Positions 53,276 to 64,000 of a DNA stretch of 64,000 bases are shown here, in pieces. The first letter of the stretch is position 1; the number at the start of each line of letters is the position of its first letter. A program made the position numbers and the translations under genes. Source of the DNA: Lycocorax pyrrhopterus obiensis. Lineage: Eukaryota > Chordata > Aves > Passeriformes > Paradisaeidae. Under the pieces are notes generated by a model. It made no database searches and was not told the DNA's origin. It saw only the letters and a program-made list of their open reading frames with translations. The stretch is taken from the NCBI GenBank assembly GCA_014706295.1, contig JACSVZ010000006.1, forward strand, positions 28,309,629-28,373,628. The letters are read 5' to 3'.

Positions 53276-54789
53276 CTGGGAAAATAGTTTGTATCAATGA
53301 GAATAGGAAATACATGATTTTTCTTCAAAACTCTATGACTAGTACTGTTTACTAAATATAGTGTTATGTGAAGAACATGAGCTGAACAAAAAGCAATTAC
53401 TTCAAAGTTAATCATGGTGGCAGAAGACATCAAATTAAATCACCTTATTGGCAATAGTTTATCTTTTAGCAGCAAAATGAATGTTACTGTTTATTCTGAC
53501 CATTCAATATTCTTTTTCTACTTTGGCTTGTACCTACTACTGTAACTTATGTCCTATTTGCTTCTTGAACATTAGTAGCATCACCCAGCAGCACATTGTG
53601 CGCTGTAGGCTGAGATATCACAGCCACAATATCTTCAACCTTTCCTACAAACATGCTACAGGGAAGGTACACCTTTATTTTACTTCTGCCAAAGACACCA
53701 GGTGACAGGGTTGAATTGGGAGACCATTAGTCTCCATTAGACCAATGTTTTTCAATGGAGCACAGGATCATACAGGAGAGAAGTGCACACTCAGATTCTT
53801 CATTTCAGCATGATTGTGTAAAGAACATTGTGTTTCAGTCTTTCTCCCCTCTCTCTTTCTTCTTCACCATGTTTATAAAAGAAGATAATTGAGTATCTGG
53901 TCTTCGGCTGTTGTCCACAAATACGCTATGTAGAGACAAAAGAAGCTTCGTTTATTTTTTTTTCCATTCCTGAAAACGCAATGCAACTTTTTTTTTTAAC
54001 TCCAGCACATATTGAACATAATTTGTCCATGCGGTTGTAACAAGTTTCAGTCATACTGAGTCTAGGCTGATCACACTTCTTCACAGGAGGCTCTGTGGTA
54101 AGTAGCCCGTCCCAAATAGATTCTTTGTGATGTGTTCAGTCCTTGCCATACTATAGACAACTATTACATTTTAGGGATCTTTTTAATGATTTGCATCCCT
54201 CAGCTTCTGATTGTCCAGGAAGGGTTTCACAAGGGCCAAAAGACTGTGATAAGCCCATGCACGTGAGGGTATTTTTAAAATCACATGTTGTATTTGTCTT
54301 CATATTTCTACCTCTAGTCAAAAAAAAAATCACAGTGTTTTAAGTGAACAGCTTATCCTGCTGTTTTTCATGGGTTTGCTGACATGGTGGATCTGTTTTA
54401 CATTTGTGTTTGGCCATAATGGTATTGGTAGATCACCTGAGAGCCCTGCCTTTCTCCCAGTTCATGCTTGCCCTTCACTGAAGAGCTGAAAACCTGACAA
54501 GCTGTTGCCATCATTTCTCTTTGTGACACGCCGTAGAGCCTTCTGGTTATGAAGTACTTGGTTTGTGTCCCGGGACTCGCAGCTGTGGAGATTTGATGTA
54601 TGGCTCACTGTGTCAAGTTTCATGGCTCCTGTAATATTTCATCCTCCTGCTGGTGCTGATTTAACACCTCAACTCCTGGCCATAAATTTAAGCCGAAAGT
54701 TAACTATGTAGACTAGACGCAAATATTTATTATTAATTGTAGAAATAGAAGGTGCAACGTATTTTTCTTTATTGTTTTTAAACATGTGG

Positions 54790-54969
54790 GTTTTTAAACA
54801 TTGGAATGGATCACTGAGGGAGGCAGTGAAATCACCATCCCTGGAAGTGTTCAACAAATGACTGGACGTGGCACTTAGTGCCATGATATAACTGACAAGG
54901 TGGTGATCAGTCAAAGGTTGGACTTGATGATCTGAGAGGTCTTTTTCTACCTGAATGATTCTGTGATTT
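54790..54969 (+). mobile_element. CR1 3' end fragment
   Basis: About 180 bp of CR1 3' UTR: CACCATCCCTGGAAGTGTTC, then GTTGGACTTGATGATCTGAG, ending in ACCTGAATGATTCTGTGATT. It is truncated at its 5' side. Confidence 0.88.
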
Positions 54970-57900
54970 ATTAAAAAAAATGTTCTTAGAGGTTCTTTTT
55001 CTTGGTACCTGGATCACCTTAATAAAAATGGTTAGTGGAAAATTCTGGTGCTTACAGGACTATGCCTGGGGGTAACAATCTCCCAGAATTTTTGAGTTCT
55101 GCAACACCATTAACAAAATTAATAGTTAGGTCAGTAATCGATTCCAGGCTTAAAAGCAGGTTATAATGATTGTAGGGCTGGGTCATATCTTAGATGTAGT
55201 AGCTAAGTAAACTGTTCTGGTAAAGTAAACAGTAATACATCAGAATGAAAGGTTTCTGAATAAGGTATTTGCTCATAAATTACAGCATAGCAGAGCTTGC
55301 CTGTCAAGAATGAGAAGCAAAGAAGGCATCAGCCTATAGTCTTTTTTATCCAGATGTCTTTCTCATTGTAAAAGATTTACATTGTAAGAAAAATACCAGG
55401 TATTTCTAGAGGGAAGTTTGGGTAGAATAAGTAATTATTGGGAAGGAAGAAGCAAAAGGGAAGGTACATTTTTCAAAGACATCCTGCATATCTCTGAGGA
55501 TATTTACACTTACGGGACTGAGCTGTCCCTCTTTTCATGGAAATCACCTCTTTGCCAATGGTGTAAAGTTGGCAAGTTGTGGATGTAGCTGCTTTCCTAC
55601 TTTCTGTTGTCAGTTAAAGAAAAATACAGGTTGTGTTCAGATTGTACCGTAGCTCAGTTTTCCCTGCATCCGCAACCTTTTTGGGAGCACAGTGGTAACT
55701 GGAAGCAACCTCTGATCCTTCCTTTCCTGGCCCAAACAGAAGCATATGAATGATAATATGCACCAATAAATCTGAAACAAGTCTTCAGTCTTGGTACGGT
55801 TTCATTTTGCAATGATGACCTCCTTTCTGTAGATCTCAATAAAAAGATGTAATGCCTTTATCAATTCTTACTGCAAATAACAGTTTCTCCATGGAATATA
55901 TCAAGAAATCTCACTTTAAAATTAAAATTTTAAGGTGATTTACAATGCCTATAACAATGCCTATATAGAATGATTGTTGTTTTGAAGTAAGGACTTGTAC
56001 AATGTTGTTGTCTTAGAAGTTTGAGTTACTTGATTTTTTTTTTTTAATTTTGGTTTTTGGAATACTGGATAATACCTTATATACCACTATTGCTTCTACT
56101 GCATACCTTATTCCTACAATTCTCTTATTATTATTATAATAAAATAAAATATATACATGAAAATATATATATGTACCTGTGAACAAAGTATCTATGTGTT
56201 TAAATATTTAAGTATTTTTTAAAAATTTGCATTTCCATTAGCTTCTCTAAGCATTTTCTGTAAAAAAAGAAAAGGTTTTAAATGAAGAGAATAATAAGTG
56301 CTTTAAATTAAAAAAAAAAAAAACAACATATATATTACTACTTTTGTCCCTGTTTGTACTTCTGTTGTAAAAGTGGTGCAGTGTGCTTTTCTGCATTCCA
56401 AAAATTTCTTATGAGTAAGTAGCTTGATTCATTGATTCATAATTTGTATTGTGTAACAGAAGGGATGTTCACTTCAAAACTGCTTGCTGCACTTTGAGAT
56501 CAGGGGAGGGACATGCAGGTGGAGTCGGTGGTACCGAGCGGGAGCTGCTGGTTGCAGGGAGCTGGTTGGGTTCATCCTGCAGCCAAGGGGATGCGCTGCG
56601 CAACGCGGGCTTGGAGGCCAGGCTGGGCATGCAGCACAGGGCTTCTGTGGGGGTCACTGCTCCTTGGTGGTCTTCTGGTCAGGATCACCCCTGCATATTA
56701 CAGATTGTAGAAAAGAAAAGGATCTTCTGAACTTTTTATATGAGCTTCCCTCCAAAGCAATCAGAGTTAGTGTCATTAGTATTACCTGTGCTTGCCTGTA
56801 TTCCTGCTTTAGCTGCTTTGAGAAGACACTGCTATTTCTCTTGCAGTGGAGATACTATCTTGCAGTTCTACTATTTGGCTCCTGGAGTTAGGATCAGGCC
56901 CTACCAAAAAAGTCTGTGAAGATGCTCTAGGGCAAATAAAACTGTGAAGCAAAATCATGATGATAATTAAAAATTCCACTGTTATCATGGAAGGTGTTAG
57001 TGCAGAATGAGATTAAGAAGTTCTTTTTCTAAGGCAGCATCCAATTTCTGGTTTTCATTCATTCCAGATAGAATGAAAGTTATTTTTTTAATTTTTGCCC
57101 ACTCAGTCAAGATACAGACAGACACACAAATACACATCTGTAAAATTGGAATTATTTTTATTTCTGTAGGAACAACTGACATAATGTGTTTTATTTCATG
57201 TAAATTCAACTCTCAGTGTTTTCTGTTTTAGGATGGTACCATCTCTGAATTTTAGAAGGGTTTGATGTGCTGTTGTGCTGTACAAGCTCGATTCTCTGGC
57301 CAGAATGTTTTTCTCATGATGAAGAAGAAAATCCACATATCTCCAGGCAGATGTTTTCCTGCAGGCTTGGCCCTTAGAAGCAAGGTATTTTGAATTCTTG
57401 CTTAACTTGGTAAATGTGCTGAATTGGAGATATATTTATTCAGTGTTTAATAAACTAGTTGGGAACAATGTTTCAGATGAGATGGAAAAAAAATCATCGT
57501 TTGAAATTGTTTAGTTTTCCCACTAGAAAATTGGCAGTTAATAACTACATTATTTGTCAAAAAATATTTCAAGCAAGAAACTGAAGTCAGCTCTATTTGC
57601 ACAAAACTAATGGTCAAACATTGTAAACAATTTTTAATTACTTCTGTCTTACGTAATGCATCCCAGAAGCAACATACATTTGAATGCAAAAAAACTGCAC
57701 TTTTAGGAAAGTGAAGATAAAAGACAAAAATAGAGATTTCTGCTGACCTTTCAAGTAATTATTTAGTATGAAAAGTTTGGCAGTGAAGCTTTAAAAACTG
57801 CCTTTTGCATTGAGGTTTTCAGTGGAACAGTACAGTTATTGAACACAGCAAAAAGAATGAACTATTTTTTAGTAACAGGGAGCAATAAATTATTTTTTAA

Positions 57901-59507
57901 ACTATTTTCATTCTGTTATGCATAACTGTTTCAATTAGGTAGGAATTTTACTAAATAAATGCAACTTTAATTTCTTTTGGTTTGTCATCAGAGTTTGAAT
58001 TTCATGAGTCCCACGGGACAGTTCCTATTCTTGATCTGCATGATCCCCATGGAAGGAATCTGGGTTCTGGGCCACCAAAGCTTTGATCAAATTAGAGATG
58101 GTGGATGTTTCAGGTGTTGGGCAAGAATAAGGTGGACTCCCTTATGCTCACACGGAGAAGTATTCCTGCAGTTGTATGTGCTTTTAAGCGACTGACTCCT
58201 GTCCTTACGTACTCTGGCTCTTGAGGAATACACTCAGTGCTAGTAGTTTGGTGAGCAGCTGCAGTGCCAGCTCCGGGTTCAGCTTCGGGTAGTAAGAGCC
58301 AGAGACAAGAGGCTGTGAACTGGAACCAACCTTTGCGCAACAAAGGGCACAGGGACCTGTGGTGCCAGGCAAGGGACCGGACACTCAGAGACACAGCAGG
58401 AGCTGAGGACCCCCAGATCTTCCTGTGCTTTCACTGTAAGGGTATAAACCCCCAGGTTTTCCTTTGTTTGGGGCCCCTTCTTGGCAGCACCAGCTCAAGC
58501 TGTTATTCTGTTGTTGCACCACGATTAAAATATTTCAGGGATCCAGACGTCTGAGACTCTGCTATGGGAAACCTGATCTGACTGTGTGAGAGTGGCATGT
58601 GTAGCTGCAAAGGGACCTCGGTGCCAGCTTGGGTGGTGTGGGAGTAACTGGCAGAGTGGCTTCTGAATGGTCAGACAGGAAAGTTTCCTTAACACATCCT
58701 TTGGTGGCCTCCAGTTGTGTTGTGTCAGAGCAGAATGGGACAAGGTGGCAATAAAGTCCAGGTGCACTGTTTTGTGCCTTTTGCACTTGTCTTAACTGGT
58801 GTATCTGCACAAGTGCTAGGGCAGTGAAATGCCGGGTATAGCCACAAATTGCCTGTTCATTTTGCACTAGAAAAATTTCCACAGAGGTCTGTCTTTAGAT
58901 GTGGACAAAGGAAGCAGGTGCCAGTGACTGCTTGGAGCAGTCACTTTCTGTTCTATCTGTGCCAGAGCTGCAGCACAGTGTACAGCCTGGGGTACCTTCT
59001 TTTTGCTGCTTTGCTGATGTTAAGGGACGAAGGTGTTGGAAATCACACAGTGGCAGTTGCTGCAAAGTTGTCCGTGGCTCTTCCCAGCCATCAATTTCAT
59101 GTGTTCCTCCTTTTCCTCCTACTTTGTGTATCATGCAGCCACAGATGTAATACTTGTTATCTAAGAATTTTCTCTCACTTTCTAGGCACAGCTTATTTCA
59201 TCACCCACCCTCCACCCATTTTGTATGACAAGCCCTTTCTGATTTCTGGAACCTCAGACAGTACAGAAGTGTTATGAGAGATTTTTTTGGGGGAAAGAAT
59301 GCTTGCAGCAGTAGTAGTAGGAAGTGCTTGTGTAGGAGTATGGTGGGAATTTAAATTTGCTTTGAAAAACTAGTTGTTGACAGTGAATGATGTTTTGAGT
59401 GACCTTTTGTACAGAAGTGGAGTTGTGCTGGTGGTTTTGCAACAGTGGACATTTCCAAATATTCCACCAATATATGTACAACTTCAAGGTGACACCACTG
59501 CCAAGAA

Positions 59508-59755
59508 TTAACAGAACAAGAGGCAATGAGCACAAACTGAAATAAAAAACAGGAAAGATATTTTTAACCATGGGGGTGGTCAAGCTCTGGAACAGGTTAC
59601 CCAGAGAGTTTGTGGAGTCTTCATCCTTGGAAATACTAAAAACCTGAGAGGATATAGCCTGAAAAACTTGCTCTAGTTCAGTCTCCTTTGATCAGAAGGT
59701 GGACCAAAGACCTCCAGCAGTCAAGTCTCAACCAATCTGTTACTCTGTTGTAAGA
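59508..59755 (+). mobile_element. Old CR1 3' UTR fragment
   Basis: The order AACAGAACAAGAGGCAATGAGC, GGTGGTCAAGCTCTGGAACAGG and TTACCCAGAGAGTTTGTGGA matches a CR1 3' UTR. The tail after it, with GGACCAAAGACCTCCAGCAGTC, is diverged and has no terminal repeats. Confidence 0.7.
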
Positions 59756-62700
59756 AAGGCATGCAATAATCCTTTTTAAAGTGAAGGTAATTCCCTGGAG
59801 TATTGTTCTGACTTCCCGCGATTTGTGGTTCACACACTTCTCAATACATTCTGTTGTCACTTTAGCACTTGTAATTATTACACAGAATGTAAGTGTAAAT
59901 TACACATGCAAAAAAAACAGACACCAAAATTGTTGTTAATGAATAGCTCCAGTTTTATAGTCACTAGTCTGAAACATTTTAAACAATAAAGAGACAGATT
60001 TTGGTTTCTTTGAAGTCTGCAGTTAAAACTTCCATTGGCTTAATGGGACAAGGAACTTTTCTCATTTTATATCTAACAGAAAAGACAAACTAAAGCAAAA
60101 TGAATAAGTTATTTTTATGTTTAAACAGTCTATAAAACCAAAACCTCTGGTAATAGAAAGTTCAAGCTGCATCTGCCTCCAACCATCGAGCAGCTATCTC
60201 TGGTCTGCTCTTTGCACAGTGCACTAATTGTTGCGCACCCACCTTCTGCGCGTTACTTGCTGGCATCATGGTCTGGCTGCTTGGCAGAAGGGAAGAGCTG
60301 GGAAGCTTCATTATTCTGTAGAAGGGCTTTTCAATGTGTAGAAGCAGCCTGGGAGTTTAGGAATGGGCCCTTGTATGTGACAAGACATATTTTGTGCTTT
60401 GCTGTACAAAGAAATCTCTTGATTTCTGATGTTTGAAAGTAGAAAATATTATCATCCTTTTTGATAAATGAAACTGTTTGTCTGTAAAGCAAGCATATAA
60501 GTAATAGAATAAACATATTTTCTCACTAAAGGGATAGTTTCAGGAAAAGAGGATTAAAATTCTTGGAAAATCAGTGAGGCAGCTACAAGTGTCAGGTGAT
60601 TATATGGCCTTATGTAAGTACAGTGCTTGGTGTCTAGCCAAGTATTTCTAAAACTTATAGGGTAACTTCTGTTCACATTTAGGCAAGCATAAAGCTGAAA
60701 GCACTTCAAAACTCAGTGTTTGCTCCCATGTTAGAGCTTATTTTTAAAAAGAAAATAAAAAATATATATTAATTTTATTTTACTACAGGGAATTCTTAAA
60801 GGGGATGTTGTGGTTAAAACAGGGACTTGCAAGAATTGAATTTTATTCCTGCCTTTCTTGTGGATCCCCTGTATTGTAATGGGCAAGCCATTTTTGTAGC
60901 TTGATTTCTGGCATAACCATAGAAAATGTATTTGTGTATATGCCATTGAAAAACTATAGTGGGTGGTGGTGGATGTGGTTGGTAGGTATATTATCTAGTT
61001 GTTGTATGGCAGTGTATTAAAATAATTTTGTTACTGTTTTTGTTTCATGAAGAAAAAAGTCCTAATTGGAACTAACTGGGAGAAAAAAATGGGTTTTTGT
61101 AAAGAAATTTTACTCCCTTTTAGTCTAGTAGTGCAGGTCATGATAACCTGCTTCTGAAGGCAACCTATCTTAAATGAGTAATTTATTTGTATGGTTTGGT
61201 AGGTTTTTTTAACATGTAATAATCTTTCAAAGTCTCTTTTTTCCCCCACAAGATAGCTTTCAGAATTGTGTCCCATAATGTTACTTTGCTTGCACGTTCG
61301 CTCTTTTTTTATATCATGCTTAGTTTTTGTGCAGTTTATATCGCATCACTTTTCCACTTCAGGTTTGATGTATCTTTAAACTTGTTGAGAGACATAATAC
61401 CATTGAATAATTCTCTCAGACTCATGCAAATCTTCAGGTATTTAGAATGAGAGAAGGGAGACCTTACACTGGCAGAACATTGCTTGAAGTGCTGAAGATG
61501 ACTGGCTAAATCTGGTGAGTACTAATTAGGTAGAATTTGTCAGTCTGTCAGTCAGTCTTACAGATTTTCTGGATCACATACTGAACATACACAAAGCAAG
61601 AGAGTAGATACCGTGAATTCAAGAAATGTCTTCAGAGTGATGCTTCTTTTGAAAGAGGTTTATGAACTGATGTTAAAACAGAAGTGTAAAATGTTTCCAT
61701 ATGACAACAGGATGAAAGATGTCAGAGAGATCTCAGAGAAGGAAGTTAGAATAGACAAGAATGCATTTGAAAATGTATTAGCTTTTGCTGAAAGTGTGAA
61801 TTTGGACATCAGAGAACTCCTGTAATGCCTGCCAGGCTGTGTTCTCTGTCCCCACAGGGCTTTTAGCACTAGAGTTGCCCACCAGGCAGCATCAGATGAA
61901 TCATCATGAAAACCAAACAAGACAACTTTACTTGAGAGTGAGAGAATATAGAATATGAACAATCCAACTGCCATCTGTATGTTTTCCTGATGAATGGCAT
62001 TATCACATCTTTTTGTGCCAAATGAGTAAACTGTTTTCACCACACAAATACTGTCTATTCCAGCACGTATTACATGCAAACTACCAGCACAAATTTCAGG
62101 GTGATGTTTGCAATGTGAATTCACTCTGCCAGTTGGAATCCTATCCAACAAGTTCTGGTAAGCAAAGTAATGCCAAAAGAAGTGTGGGTTTGTGATGAGT
62201 GTTAGGTCATGAAAACTCCACAGCTTTCCAGGGGCTTATAAAATGCAACTGAGTCCGTCACTGTCACATTACTTACTAATGTACTTAAAACCAGCTGACT
62301 CAGTTGCAGAGAGATGTACAAGCTGAAAATGTACATGAAAGAAAAGAAAAATGGAAAATAGGAGACGTATGCAGGAGCATTTCAGTAAACTGGAAGAGAA
62401 TGAAAAGACAAATTACAGTGTTGAGGTATTCTCTAGTGTTTCACAGGAACCTCCCAGTACATCTAACCTGGTTTCAGTAAAGGAAGTAACATTATTGGTT
62501 TACTGTCTGTTTAAGTAATATGAATATGTATTCTGTGCTTGTAGAAAGAACCTATCCTTCATAAAACAAACATTTTTTTCAGAATGAAATAGTTGTCATA
62601 GCTAAACTATCTTTCAAATAAGGTTTTCATATTAACAAAACCTAGAGATCTAGATTCTCAAAAAGCATTTGCTAGCTTAAATGTAGCAACTTTTAAGATC

Positions 62701-64000
62701 TTAAGTTTTGGCTCATTGAGGGTGTTTCTTTGTGCAGTCTGTCTTACATACAATAAAGCCTCCTCACAGGTTTCCCAAAGCCTCTGTGCAAATCCATAAT
62801 TTCTGGCAGCTCATGTTTATTCAACGATAATGTGCTTTCAGTAGAATAATGTCAGTAATGGACCAATGGCTGCCTGGGAAAAGCTCTGGGGAAAGAGAAA
62901 AGGCATAAAAAACCTTCAACTTCTCATATTGATTAGAGGAAACTAATTTACAGCAACAGAATAAAAATACAGTAAGAATTCACAGTGTAAGATGAGTATG
63001 TAAGTACAACAGTGTGACATGTTTGACAGTTGTCCTTCCTGGTCGTGGTGTTATTTGGTGTTTCTCATACAGCACTGTACAGTACTAAATGCTTTCAGAC
63101 CTAGAGGATGTCAAATGATGTTAGCAATGGTTAGGGCAACATTGAAAAATATTGCCATTACGGAGCAATAAAAGTAATATTTACCATGAAGAATGTCTCC
63201 ATTACACAGCTTTCAGGAGCAGTGCAAAAAGGCTTTCTGGAACTGTGTTTGTGACAATGACATCAGTCTTTGAAGACCCAGCTAGGACTGGATTATGCTT
63301 GTAAACAGTACATATTGCAAGCTGTTGACAAAAAGTTGCAGTTGTTTTTATTATTCCTCCAAGATGTGTATTTATCTTGCATTCTGTATGTACCTTTCAC
63401 CTCAAGATATATTTACTAAATAATTTATGACACACTTGAGGTTCCCCCCCACCACCCCCTGTGGTAGAACAAACTGCTGTATGTCAGCAACATGACTTGT
63501 TAGGACAAGAAGTAACTCACAATGCCTAGTTGATATGCAGTGCAAAGATTTCAGAGGCAAAAAATGCACCTTTACATGAGATTCTTAACATTGAAATGGA
63601 CATCTCTACCAAGAACTCATTAAAACTTACTGAAGTTGTTAGGACAAGAATCTCAGTCTCCTCTGAAGAGTTCAGGTTTCTGAAATATTCTTTTAGTAGA
63701 AATATCTGACCCTGATAGAGTATTGGATCAGAGGTTACCTAATGAACTACTTATGTCACTTTCTGCTGCGCCTTACTTTCGTATGCCAGCTCATATGCCA
63801 GCTCCTGAAGCTGGGTATGTGATCAACTGTTTAACTCTGGGAAAAATAAATAAGAAAACAAGAAGATTACAAGATATAAATTTAAAGTCTAGAAAAGGTT
63901 TTAGTAACTTAAAACTCAATCAAATTCGGAATAGTTCTCCTTTATAGTAAATAAAGCTAACACAAAGAATTTTTTAGTATCTCAGACTCATATACAGTGA

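Larger units (their letters stand above)
42690..64000. other. AT-rich intergenic region upstream of LONRF1
   Basis: Beyond the CpG island I find no gene that I can assign. The region holds CR1 fragments (45461-45672, 45935-46492, 54790-54969, 59508-59755), a degraded LINE-like stretch (about 47250-48270), two copies of a repeat of about 300 bp, a TGA microsatellite, a T18 run and one possible orphan exon, all listed separately. The stretches 42.7-45.1, 48.3-50.0, 50.4-53.1, 55.0-58.1 and 59.8-64.0 kb show only short scattered frames. Confidence 0.6.

Overview
The window looks like bird nuclear DNA, and probably not chicken itself. It has spliced vertebrate genes with GT/AG introns, two CpG-island promoters, several CR1 LINE fragments whose 3' ends carry ATTCTATG-type repeats, and one solo LTR of an avian endogenous retrovirus type. 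Predicted proteins resemble what I recall of the chicken orthologues but differ at scattered residues. No prokaryotic features, CRISPR arrays or recognisable RNA genes were seen.

Left part (1-15.5 kb): the divergent purine-synthesis pair. PPAT (GPAT) runs leftward; only its first coding exon (6096-6223) and the start of a long intron 1 (1-6095) are inside the window. PAICS (AIRC/SAICAR synthetase) runs rightward from 6803 to 15496 as nine coding exons giving an intact 426-residue frame. The two start codons are 579 bp apart in a shared CpG island carrying a CACGTG E-box and two inverted CCAAT boxes. PPAT catalyses step 1 of de novo IMP synthesis and PAICS catalyses steps 6 and 7, so the shared promoter plausibly coordinates the pathway. 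A solo ERV LTR sits in PAICS intron 5.

Middle part (15.5-42.5 kb): about 10 kb of intergenic DNA with one CR1 copy and an unassigned 118-codon ORF, then LONRF1 on the minus strand (25794-41906). Twelve coding exons can be joined in phase. They encode a RING finger, TPR-like helices, a second RING finger and a LON substrate-binding domain. The last exon has one base more than the conserved frame needs. The promoter is a CpG island at about 41-42.6 kb. PAICS and LONRF1 are tail to tail.

Right part (42.7-64 kb): AT-rich DNA upstream of LONRF1 with no gene I can assign. It holds CR1 fragments, a very degraded LINE-like stretch, a dispersed direct repeat of about 300 bp (45.15 and 50.05 kb), a TGA microsatellite, and one possible orphan terminal coding exon on the minus strand at 53.1-53.3 kb. 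All calls come from reading the sequence and from family knowledge; no alignment or search was run.
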